This document shows positions 1-6,477 of a stretch of 7,766 bases of DNA, one piece after another. How positions within the stretch are numbered: the stretch's first letter is position 1; each line of letters begins with the position of its first letter. Under the pieces are notes generated by a model. It worked only from the letters and a program-made list of their open reading frames with translations. It searched no databases and was not told where the DNA came from. The position numbers and the translations under genes were made by a program. The DNA comes from Cyclobacteriaceae bacterium (GTDB lineage Bacteria; Bacteroidota; Bacteroidia; Cytophagales; Cyclobacteriaceae). Where the stretch lies: assembly GCA_019751475.1 (NCBI GenBank), contig JAIENH010000670.1, positions 1 to 7,766 of the forward strand. Direction: 5' to 3'.

Positions 1-902
1 AAACCGAGAATTGCCGCGCGATTAACAACTCCGTTGCTACTGCTGTATGTGTTATAAGACTCCTCAAATTGCATGGGACGCACTGCTTCCTGTGCCTCTT
101 TGGAAATATAGAGAAATCCGGTTCCCTTTGGGCCCATCAGCCATTTGTGACCACCAGCGGCATATGCATGGCAACCAAGTTGCTTTACATTGACGGCTAT
201 GGCACCCGCTGCTTGTGCACCATCCACCACGCACAATACGCCATTTGCTCTAGCGAGCGAAGAAATTTCAGCAACAGGCAGCCGCATCCCTGTAGAGGAG
301 AAAACATGGCTTAAACTGATTACTTTTGTTTCTTTTTTAAGATTGTCTTTAAGTTTTTTCAAAATTGACTCTACACTATCTTGATGACTGATATCAACCT
401 TGTCGATAACTACTCCATGATATTTTTCAAGGTAGTTCCAGCAAAATAAGCCACCTGCATGTTCTTGGTTAGTGATAAGTATGCGGTCTCTCACCTTTAA
501 CCGCAATCCTTGTGCAATCATATTCATGCCGCTGGTGGTGCTGTGGGTAAGTAAAATTTCATCCAGGTTGCACCCGAAAAATCGTGCGGCTACCGTTCTT
601 GTCTTTTCGGGTGCGTCCAGTGCTTGTTTACCATAGAATTTGATAGGAAATGATTCCAATTCCTCCCATGCCTTATTCGTGGCCAACACTGTGGCCCTGC
701 GACAAGGCCCCAACGTTCCGGTGTTGAGGTAAATCAACCCTTCTGACAATAAATATTCATTCTCAAGCCTTTCAGCGAGAGGGTTTACATCAAGAGCGCG
801 TGCAGATGAAACCCCTAATGTTGAATTTAACAAGGTGCCTCCCGCTGCTGCGGAAGCAAGAGTTGTTAAGAATCCTCTTCGATTGTTTTTTCCAGTGTTC
901 AT
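1..902 (-). CDS. Tat-exported class V aminotransferase-fold PLP enzyme (isopenicillin-N-epimerase-like), 3' end outside window
   Basis: Reading leftwards from ATG at 902, 300 complete codons are visible with no stop; the C-terminus lies beyond the window. Residues 5-12 (KNNRRGFL) form a twin-arginine motif, followed by an Ala/Gly/Leu-rich stretch and a plausible cleavage site after ARA (residue 36), so the protein probably folds with its cofactor in the cytoplasm and is exported by Tat. The mature part is a class V aminotransferase / NifS-CefD fold: YLNTGTLGP near residues 57-65, THSTTSGMN for phosphate contacts, NQEHAGG with H148 (position of the ring-stacking His in the family), VVDGAQAAG with D227 (pyridine-N Asp) and GGHKWLMGPKG with K253 as the Schiff-base lysine. 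The N-terminal LNTGTLGP pattern resembles isopenicillin-N epimerase-like proteins more than housekeeping IscS/SufS. The catalytic Cys loop of desulfurases would lie outside the window, so that reaction cannot be excluded. Substrate is unknown. It lies 86 bp downstream of the AraC-type regulator on the same strand. Confidence 0.9.
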   Translation of the reverse strand, partial: MNTGKNNRRGFLTTLASAAAGGTLLNSTLGVSSARALDVNPLAERLENEYLLSEGLIYLNTGTLGPCRRATVLATNKAWEELESFPIKFYGKQALDAPEKTRTVAARFFGCNLDEILLTHSTTSGMNMIAQGLRLKVRDRILITNQEHAGGLFCWNYLEKYHGVVIDKVDISHQDSVESILKKLKDNLKKETKVISLSHVFSSTGMRLPVAEISSLARANGVLCVVDGAQAAGAIAVNVKQLGCHAYAAGGHKWLMGPKGTGFLYISKEAQEAVRPMQFEESYNTYSSSNGVVNRAAILG

Positions 903-941
903 TTGCCAATCTTTATAATCTAGAAGTAGCGACCGTGTTAT

Positions 942-949
942 CAAATTTA
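942..949 (-). promoter_or_regulatory. Candidate Bacteroidota -7 promoter box for the Tat-exported PLP enzyme
   Basis: Read on the minus strand this is TAAATTTG, an exact match to the Bacteroidota -7 consensus TAnnTTTG. It lies 39 bp before the ATG at 902, giving a leader of about 30 nt. I see no good TTG/TTTG -33 element about 20 bp upstream, so the call rests on one box and position. AT-rich sequence makes chance matches fairly likely. Confidence 0.3.
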
Positions 950-969
950 ACGATTTATCAGAAATCGTT
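949..969. repeat. Perfect 8-bp inverted repeat with 5-bp spacer in the regulator/PLP-enzyme gap
   Basis: AACGATTT (949-956), spacer ATCAG, AAATCGTT (962-969). It sits directly upstream of, and shares one base with, the candidate -7 box, so it would occupy the promoter spacer. Neither strand has a T run after it and the stem is AT-rich, so an intrinsic terminator is unlikely. A repressor operator or a weak attenuator hairpin downstream of the regulator gene are the better readings. Confidence 0.45.
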
Positions 970-988
970 TGTAGTACACTAGCCACTC

Positions 989-2107
989 CTAACTACGCCA
1001 TTCACTCGGTGTCTTTCCTGTCAGTTTCTTGAAGGCCGTATTGAAAGACGATTTCGAATTGTAGCCCACTTGTTCGGCAATCTCTTCCACTTTGATGTTG
1101 GGCTGGTCTTTCAATAATTGTTTGGCTTCTTCCATGCGATACTTAGCCGTCATTTCAAAAAAACTTTTGCCTAACCCCTCATTGATTACTTGCGAAAGCT
1201 GGTGTGTGGAGGTTTTAAGTTGAGCGGCCAAGTCTGGGAGTGAAAACTCGGGTTTCAAAAAGGGTTTTTCCGATTTCATTAAAGCAGATAATTTTTCAAG
1301 GATTGCTTTTTGGTCTTCTACTGAGAGAGACGAAGTCTTGTATTTCTGTGGCTCCGATAAATTGGGTTGTTTGAAAAATCCTGACTGTCGCACCACCTGA
1401 AAGCTGATGAGGTAAATAGGCACGGTCATATACGCAGCAAATAGGTGGTCGCCCAAATCGTCTTGGTTGATGAGCTTCACCATAAAAATGACTACCGTCA
1501 CAATCAAAACCTGTAGCAGCGATGACCGAAGTTTCTTGAATGATTCTTGCTCTGTTTTCCAGAATGATTGGTTTCGTTTTTTGAACGCCTGAAGAGTCGT
1601 CCAAAACCCGAGTAAAACGTAAATCGTCAAGTGAGCTAATATGAACTGAGAGTGATAGGGCGGGTTGAAAAAATTCTCTTCCACCTCCATAAAAGAAAGC
1701 CCTGTTGGGTGATAGGCTCCAATCCAGGCATTGTATTTCACCGCATTGCCCTGTATCAAAAAAGGCACTTGTAACATCAACCAAATTAGAGCCGGGATAA
1801 AATGCAAATACCATTTACTTCCCGCTTTACCATCAATCAGACAAACAATCATCAGGTAAAATGAAGGGCCAATCAAAAAAGCGAGCGACTCAGAATAATC
1901 TACCAGCCAAAGTGCATTTACAATAAAGCCAGTATAACACAGCAAAATCTCAAAACAGCAAGCGGCCAACGCGGCTATCATGATTCCCTGAAAGAAATTC
2001 GCCTGAATTTTTCTGTTTTCTTTCGAAAAGAAAAACAAGCATAGAAAAATCGCTTGAACGATTCCGAGAAAAATGAAAATGCTAAACAGGTCGATTTTGT
2101 GAACCAT
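989..2107 (-). CDS. Seven-TM membrane-anchored AraC-family transcriptional regulator
   Basis: The protein is 372 aa from ATG at 2107 (MVHKIDLF). An upstream in-frame TTG at 2122 would add five residues but seems less likely. The N-terminal half has about seven hydrophobic segments, near residues 7-28, 38-58, 76-92, 99-118, 154-172, 197-212 and 222-240. Loop charge obeys the positive-inside rule: SKENRK, DGKAGSK and KKRNQSFWK face the cytoplasm, while the acidic loop at 119-153 and INQDDLGD face the periplasm. That puts the N-terminus outside and the DNA-binding end inside. Residues about 270-372 are an AraC/XylS domain with two helix-turn-helices, the first around SLPDLAAQLKTSTHQLSQVI and the second around IKVEEIAEQVGYNSKSSFNTAF, ending in the family-typical KLTGKTPSEWR. 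Such membrane-linked AraC proteins are common in Bacteroidota; ligand and targets are unknown. The Tat-exported PLP enzyme lies directly downstream and the GNAT/HAD operon is divergent; either could be a target by proximity. Confidence 0.9.
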   Translation of the reverse strand: MVHKIDLFSIFIFLGIVQAIFLCLFFFSKENRKIQANFFQGIMIAALAACCFEILLCYTGFIVNALWLVDYSESLAFLIGPSFYLMIVCLIDGKAGSKWYLHFIPALIWLMLQVPFLIQGNAVKYNAWIGAYHPTGLSFMEVEENFFNPPYHSQFILAHLTIYVLLGFWTTLQAFKKRNQSFWKTEQESFKKLRSSLLQVLIVTVVIFMVKLINQDDLGDHLFAAYMTVPIYLISFQVVRQSGFFKQPNLSEPQKYKTSSLSVEDQKAILEKLSALMKSEKPFLKPEFSLPDLAAQLKTSTHQLSQVINEGLGKSFFEMTAKYRMEEAKQLLKDQPNIKVEEIAEQVGYNSKSSFNTAFKKLTGKTPSEWRS

Positions 2108-2109
2108 AA

Positions 2110-2140
2110 TTGAGACTGACAATGCAAAGTAATATATTTG
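2110..2140 (+). promoter_or_regulatory. Candidate promoter (TTG ... TATATTTG) for the GNAT/HAD operon
   Basis: TATATTTG at 2133-2140 matches the Bacteroidota -7 consensus TAnnTTTG exactly. TTG at 2110-2112 is 20 bp upstream, within the usual spacing for the -33 element. If used, transcription would begin near 2145-2148, on top of the second ATG (2146), giving an almost leaderless mRNA and ruling out the ATG at 2122. Conversely, if 2122 is the true start, this box is coincidental and the promoter lies inside the regulator gene. Confidence 0.25.
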
Positions 2141-2667
2141 ATTCTATGTCTGCCCGGATTATTGCCGCCACGCTTGAAGACGCATCTGCGATTAACGCGC
2201 TCGTCAACTCCGCCTACCGGGGCGATTCATCCAAACAGGGTTGGACTACCGAGGCCGACCTACTGGATGGCACCCGCATCGATGAAGCAGCCGTAGCCGA
2301 ACTGATCGCCAGACCAAACACCGCTATATTAAAATATACAGAGGATAATAAAATCTTAGGATGCGTTGAACTGCGAACGGAGAAAGGTAAACTCTATTTA
2401 GGCATGTTGTCGGTGGCGCCAAATACACAAGGCAAGGGCATCGGCAAAAAACTGATGGCTGCCGCAGAAGATCATGCCAAATCAAAAGGCATTCCTACCA
2501 TTTTCATGACTGTCATCTCTGTGAGGAAAGAACTAATCGACTGGTACATGCGGCATGGTTATCAATTGACAGGCGAACGTAAACCCTTCGTAGTGCCTGA
2601 CTCGAGATGGGGCATTCCAAAACAAAAATTAGAATTTGTGGTGTTGGAAAAATCCCTGACCCCATGA
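2122..2667 (+). CDS. GNAT-family N-acetyltransferase
   Basis: This is probably an acetyl-CoA-dependent N-acetyltransferase in the cytoplasm; the acceptor is unknown. It is 181 aa from the first ATG (2122), or 173 aa from ATG 2146, where the recognisable domain begins (ARIIAATLEDASAINALVN). The N-terminal motif AYRGDSSKQGWTTEADLLDG is characteristic of a GNAT subgroup. Numbered from ATG 2146, the core strand KLYLGMLSVAPNTQGKGIG contains motif A with the pyrophosphate-binding Q95-G-K-G-I-G100, and the C-terminal motif B region contains DWYMRHGYQLTGER, the usual end of the fold. The length fits a single-domain GNAT enzyme. No Shine-Dalgarno decides the start; GAG at 2113-2115 is a weak candidate for 2122. 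Its stop codon overlaps the start of the HAD gene (ATGA), so the two are co-transcribed and probably translationally coupled. It is divergent from the AraC-type regulator. Confidence 0.88.
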   Translation: MQSNIFDSMSARIIAATLEDASAINALVNSAYRGDSSKQGWTTEADLLDGTRIDEAAVAELIARPNTAILKYTEDNKILGCVELRTEKGKLYLGMLSVAPNTQGKGIGKKLMAAAEDHAKSKGIPTIFMTVISVRKELIDWYMRHGYQLTGERKPFVVPDSRWGIPKQKLEFVVLEKSLTP

Positions 2668-3353
2668 GTCCGTCTGTCCGCATCATGGCATTTGACGCTG
2701 ACGATACGCTGTGGCATAATGAACATTATTTCCTGGAGACCGAGCAAAGATTCTGTGCCCTGTTGGAAGATTACCTGCCACACCATACTGTGTCGCGTGA
2801 GCTGTTGCAAACCGAAATCAAAAACATCGAACTCTATGGCTACGGCATCAAGGCGTTCATGCTTTCGATGATTGAAACAGCCATCCGGATTACCGATGGA
2901 AACGTGAGACCATCTACTCTTGAAACCATCATTGGCTATGGAAAAGAATTGCTGAATAAACCCGTGGTGCTCATGGATGGTGTGGAGCATGTGCTTCAAT
3001 CGCTGAAGGGAAAGTATCGGCTGGTATTGGCTACCAAAGGAGATCTGCTGGATCAGGAACGCAAGCTCATTAAATCAGGCCTTACCTCTTATTTTCATCA
3101 TATTGAAATCATGTCTGAAAAGAAAGAGGGTGATTTTCAGAAGTTAATCCGTCACCTTGATATTCAACCATCGGAATTTGCGATGGTCGGCAACTCCCTG
3201 AAATCCGACATTCTGCCGGTGCTTAACTTGGGCGGACACGGTTTTCACATTCCGTATCATATCACATGGGCAGCCGATAAAATAGACACCACCGTTGACC
3301 ATCCGCAGTTCAAACAATTGCAATCCATTGGTGAATTAGTGCATCATGTGTGA
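2664..3353 (+). CDS. HAD-superfamily hydrolase (phosphatase-like)
   Basis: This is a 229-aa cytoplasmic HAD hydrolase, probably a small-molecule phosphatase; the substrate cannot be read from the sequence. The start at 2664 is chosen because its ATG overlaps the upstream stop as ATGA and because catalytic motif I follows at the expected distance. Motif I is FDADDTLW with nucleophile D11 and acid/base D13. Motif II is LVLATKGD with T124. Motif III Lys lies in SEKKEGD (K153/K154). Motif IV is GNSLKSD with D182 for Mg2+. Residues about 18-105 are mostly helical and fit a C1-type cap. An in-frame ATG at 2607 would add 19 residues lying inside the GNAT gene and unlike a HAD N-terminus, so it was not used. 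It is the last gene of the two-gene operon. Its stop is followed 22 bp later by the hairpin at 3376-3403, which lacks a U tract in this direction. Confidence 0.92.
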   Translation: MSPSVRIMAFDADDTLWHNEHYFLETEQRFCALLEDYLPHHTVSRELLQTEIKNIELYGYGIKAFMLSMIETAIRITDGNVRPSTLETIIGYGKELLNKPVVLMDGVEHVLQSLKGKYRLVLATKGDLLDQERKLIKSGLTSYFHHIEIMSEKKEGDFQKLIRHLDIQPSEFAMVGNSLKSDILPVLNLGGHGFHIPYHITWAADKIDTTVDHPQFKQLQSIGELVHHV

Positions 3354-3368
3354 TGCCTTACCGTCCAT

Positions 3369-3403
3369 AAAAAAAAGAGATTGCACGCTGTCGTGCAATC
3401 TCT
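3369..3403 (-). terminator. Intrinsic terminator of the TonB-dependent receptor gene
   Basis: A perfect 12-bp stem (AGAGATTGCACG, 3376-3387, with CGTGCAATCTCT, 3392-3403) closes a CTGT loop. In the minus-strand transcript it is followed by a run of eight U (A3369-A3376 on the plus strand; the last A also pairs in the stem). It begins 23 nt past the receptor stop codon. Seen from the HAD gene the same hairpin is followed by GAAATACG, with no U tract, so it should terminate well only for the receptor, though it may slow polymerase arriving from the HAD side. Confidence 0.9.
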
Positions 3404-3426
3404 GAAATACGTTCGGAAAAAAGAAT

Positions 3427-6252
3427 CTAAAACTTGAAAGTTAACTGACCCATGAAGGTGGTACCTAACTGACTAAACTGCGAACCGTTATACCCTAAGA
3501 TACGATAACGACCGCTGAATGTAAGGAAGCCTTCCAATAAACTCTTCTCACTTGCGCTGGAAAGTTTGGAGACAGCATCTGCATAATCAGGATCGGACGG
3601 GTTACCCGTTAACTCCAGTTTCCACTTCGGCAATACATTGAAAAGATTGTTCACTGTAAAGGATGCCGAAATATTTTTGGAGAATGCATAACCAATATTC
3701 AAATCGCTAACCACTGCGGGGGAAAACACCTGCTTGATATTGTTCATTACGCTTCCGCCATTGTCCAAATCTTGAAATTTGGTTGGACCAAACAAAGTGT
3801 TATTGAGTACCACATTGAACTTGTTGATGCTGTAGTCAAACCCACCGATAAATTTATACTGAGGCCTGCCTTCTGTTAGCAGCGACTTCACCTGCGCATT
3901 CAAAATAGTCGCACCTGCTGACTTAATGATATCCGGATCATTGGGGCTTCCCACTATCTCATTCGTCAGCACGTAATTACCTGCTACGTTGATAGCCAAC
4001 TTACCAGGACCCAGATCAATATTGCGATAATTTGCCACCACATCCAATCCATTAGTTTTGGTCTTAATACCATTGATAAAGAACTGAACGCTCGTGAGAT
4101 CTCCTGCGGTAAGAATTCGTCCCAAGGTACTAGTCGCATCAGGCGTAGTAATAGAGGAGCTGTAAACAATTCTGTCGCTGATGGTGATGTCATAGTAGTC
4201 AACTGTGAGGCTGAAATTTTTTGAAGGCGTGAGTCCGAAGCCAAATGCTAAGTTCACTGACTTCTCTGCCTTTAACTTTGGTATACCAAGCAAAAACGCC
4301 TCTTTGCTGTTGTTGTTAAACAAGCCTGATTGCACAATTGTGCCACCGGCAAAGCTTGCCTGTGTTGATTGTGCATATATCTGGTGTAGCGTGGGGGCAC
4401 GGAAGCCCGAAGAGACCGAACCACGTAGCACAAACTTGTCTTCAGCTATTTTGTAGCGCGTGGAGATTTTACCTACAGTTGCGTCACCGAAGTCGCTGTA
4501 GCGCTCTCCACGAATCGTGCCTTGCACAAGCCAATTGTCTGTAATGTCCCAACTGGCATCTACGTAGCCGCCAAGGTTGTAGCGGCTATTTGTGCGTGCA
4601 TTCTCCGCGCGAATACCCGGAAAGGAATTAGCACCCTGTCCCGTATAAGAGGCTGTATCTCCCGCAATAATAGTGTAAGTCTCTCTTCTTGCCTCGGCAC
4701 CAATAGCAAAATTGAATGTGCGTGTAATGGCTTTGCTGATGTCAATGTTACCCACAATGTGGTTAAAGTTAAATCCGCCTGGCTTGAAAGATGTGGGGCT
4801 CGCTTTGCGCAAACCACGGTTCACAGTATTGTTCACTGTATAAAGTTGCGTGTTCCCTCCCACAGTCAAGCTCACATCATGCACCCAGCCATTGGTTTCA
4901 TTTTTGGCTCCCAACGTAGCATTGTAGTCTGTTAAGTCACCTTCAAAGGTGGGCATGTAGCCGAGATAACCCTGGTAAACACCTGCAGCCTGATCGGCCA
5001 GGTATTCATTTTGAATTGGCGAGCCAGGAGCACCGGCCCCCGTGGTGTAATCAGGAGCACCGGGGATAGGTGTATGTAAAAGTCCATGATCGATACGCCA
5101 GTAAGGAGTGCGGAAGTTTGCATTACTGATGACTTTCTTCACCACAAAAGCCGCATTGCTATACACCTGACCATTCTCTCCGAAAGGGATGCCAAAATTG
5201 TAAAGGAACTTGGCAGCGGATGTCTCACCCGTACCATTCAGGTTGTTGGCAGTGGGAAAGCGATTAAGGTAACTAACGATTTGAGCATTAGGTGCTACAG
5301 AGTTACTCACAGAAGGATCTCCAAACGTTGCAATTTCAGTTGGCACATCAATGATGCCAGAGCGAATGGCATTGTTTTGCTGATTAAACCCAATGGTGTA
5401 ATTGATAAATCCCTTACCGGCAAAATTGCCACCGCTGTTGAAGGAAAGACCATAAGCTCCACCATCTCCTTTGCTTGTTACCCCTGATGTAACGTTTAGC
5501 GTATTGTATTCAAATTTGTCTTTCAAGATAACGTTCATAACTCCTGCAATAGCATCGGAACCATATTGAGCAGATGCACCATCTCGTAAAATCTCGACAC
5601 GCTTGATGGCATCCGTAGGTATGCCCGACAAATCAGCACCGGTTTCTCCGCGGCCGGGAGCAAATTGAACATAAAGTAGGGAGCTAAGATTTTTTCTTTT
5701 TCCGTTAACAAGAATCAATGTGCGGCTGGGACCAAGATTCCTTACTTCATACGGGTCAAGCAAAGTAGTTGCATCATTTACCGGGGTGTTCACGGTATTG
5801 AATGATGGTACCCGATATTGCAAGGCCTTATCGAATGTGAATTGGCCTGTGGTAGCAAGATCACGTGCCGTAAAATTATCTACCGGCAACGGTGTGTCTG
5901 TAAATGTTCGTTGAGAACCACGCCCAACCGATACCACCACTTCTTCCAATTCGCTGGAGCTCGGCTGAAGGTTTACAGAAACATTGCTGATCCCGTCAAT
6001 GGAAACTTCCTGTGTGACGTAGCCCACGAAAGAAAAGACCAACGTGTTGCTGCTACTCGGTACTTGGATTGTGAACTTACCGTCATTGTCAGTGGCGGTA
6101 CCAACGGCTGTACCTTTTGCAAGAACGTTAACGCCCGGCACGGCCGAGCCATCCGAACTATCGGTAACTGTACCGGTCACCTGCCGGGTCTGGGCCTGGA
6201 TCACCGACACGGTGCCAAGCAAAAGACAACTGAGAAGTAAAATTTTTTGCAT
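3427..6252 (-). CDS. TonB-dependent outer-membrane receptor with N-terminal carboxypeptidase-regulatory-like domain
   Basis: The 941-aa protein would import a large substrate across the outer membrane using TonB/ExbBD energy; the substrate is not evident. In order: a signal peptide (1-20, cleaved before Q21 in VIQA|QT); a carboxypeptidase-D-regulatory-like beta-sandwich about 23-97 (VTGTVTDSSDGSAVPGVNV, then FSFVGY); a TonB-box-like ELEEVVVSVG at 101-110; and a plug domain about 115-245 with LGPSRTLILVNGKRKN and IKRVEILRDGASAQYGSDAI. The rest is the beta-barrel, with the GFRAPTLHQIY and VNNLFNVLPKW signatures typical of these barrels, and an aromatic C-terminal strand ending in Phe (LTFKF) as needed for BAM insertion. 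The mature chain contains no cysteine. It is shorter than, and lacks the usual organisation of, SusC/RagA proteins, and no SusD lipoprotein gene adjoins it, so a glycan-type SusCD system is not supported. It is transcribed alone, divergent from the exported Xaa-Pro aminopeptidase, and ends at a strong terminator. Confidence 0.95.
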   Translation of the reverse strand: MQKILLLSCLLLGTVSVIQAQTRQVTGTVTDSSDGSAVPGVNVLAKGTAVGTATDNDGKFTIQVPSSSNTLVFSFVGYVTQEVSIDGISNVSVNLQPSSSELEEVVVSVGRGSQRTFTDTPLPVDNFTARDLATTGQFTFDKALQYRVPSFNTVNTPVNDATTLLDPYEVRNLGPSRTLILVNGKRKNLSSLLYVQFAPGRGETGADLSGIPTDAIKRVEILRDGASAQYGSDAIAGVMNVILKDKFEYNTLNVTSGVTSKGDGGAYGLSFNSGGNFAGKGFINYTIGFNQQNNAIRSGIIDVPTEIATFGDPSVSNSVAPNAQIVSYLNRFPTANNLNGTGETSAAKFLYNFGIPFGENGQVYSNAAFVVKKVISNANFRTPYWRIDHGLLHTPIPGAPDYTTGAGAPGSPIQNEYLADQAAGVYQGYLGYMPTFEGDLTDYNATLGAKNETNGWVHDVSLTVGGNTQLYTVNNTVNRGLRKASPTSFKPGGFNFNHIVGNIDISKAITRTFNFAIGAEARRETYTIIAGDTASYTGQGANSFPGIRAENARTNSRYNLGGYVDASWDITDNWLVQGTIRGERYSDFGDATVGKISTRYKIAEDKFVLRGSVSSGFRAPTLHQIYAQSTQASFAGGTIVQSGLFNNNSKEAFLLGIPKLKAEKSVNLAFGFGLTPSKNFSLTVDYYDITISDRIVYSSSITTPDATSTLGRILTAGDLTSVQFFINGIKTKTNGLDVVANYRNIDLGPGKLAINVAGNYVLTNEIVGSPNDPDIIKSAGATILNAQVKSLLTEGRPQYKFIGGFDYSINKFNVVLNNTLFGPTKFQDLDNGGSVMNNIKQVFSPAVVSDLNIGYAFSKNISASFTVNNLFNVLPKWKLELTGNPSDPDYADAVSKLSSASEKSLLEGFLTFSGRYRILGYNGSQFSQLGTTFMGQLTFKF

Positions 6253-6477
6253 AGAACTTTTGGTTTTGATGTTAATAAAAGATTACTGATGGATTAAATA
6301 TAGCTTAATAAAACCATTCATCATAAAATTTGTCCACTCATCAGTCATTTTATCGCTGAGTGGCATTAATAAGTACTTCAGACAAGTGACAGACCTGGCG
6401 GGTTGAATTGCAGTTTCTTCTCGTTAAATCCCTTATTTTTCACGTCTGTTTCGATTGCAAAAATCAACTCATCCTTT
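6253..6477. promoter_or_regulatory. AT-rich divergent intergenic region between receptor and aminopeptidase genes
   Basis: This 225-bp gap must hold the promoters of both flanking genes. Two 7-of-8 matches to TAnnTTTG stand out: TATATTTA on the minus strand (6302-6295), 43 nt before the receptor ATG, and TATTTTTC on the plus strand (6434-6441), about 37 nt before the aminopeptidase ATG. The latter has TTG at 6408-6410, 23 bp upstream, a slightly long spacing. Neither is convincing alone. I found no RNA gene or small coding frame here. Confidence 0.4.
6334..6363. repeat. Inverted repeat CCACTCA-N16-TGAGTGG in the divergent promoter region
   Basis: CCACTCA (6334-6340) and TGAGTGG (6357-6363) are perfect 7-bp inverted arms around a 16-bp spacer. 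It lies in the middle of the divergent gap, where a shared operator would be expected. A 7-bp match at this spacing is not rare by chance in a gap of this size, so this is only a candidate protein-binding site. Confidence 0.25.

Noticed and set aside
949..969. Inverted repeat as an intrinsic terminator of the regulator gene
   Set aside because: The stem is AT-rich and neither strand carries a T run after it; an operator or weak hairpin fits better.
1296..1814. 172-codon minus-strand open frame inside the AraC-type regulator gene
   Set aside because: It lies in another frame of a clearly coding region, has no recognisable domain and reads as a low-quality shadow of the 7TM segment.
2607..2663. 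Upstream in-frame ATG extending the HAD protein by 19 residues
   Set aside because: The extension lies wholly inside the GNAT gene and puts motif I too far from the N-terminus; the ATGA overlap start at 2664 fits better.
2562..2999. 145-codon minus-strand open frame across the GNAT/HAD junction
   Set aside because: It is antisense to two well-supported genes; the His-rich, domain-free translation is what an antisense shadow would give.
4522..4935. 137-codon plus-strand open frame, and several others antisense to the receptor gene
   Set aside because: They are Cys-rich, have no domain signal and overlap a complete 941-codon gene with clear family motifs.
3427..6252. SusC/RagA-type glycan importer
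   Set aside because: The protein is shorter than usual, lacks an adjacent SusD gene, and its plug and barrel motifs resemble other TonB-dependent receptor classes.
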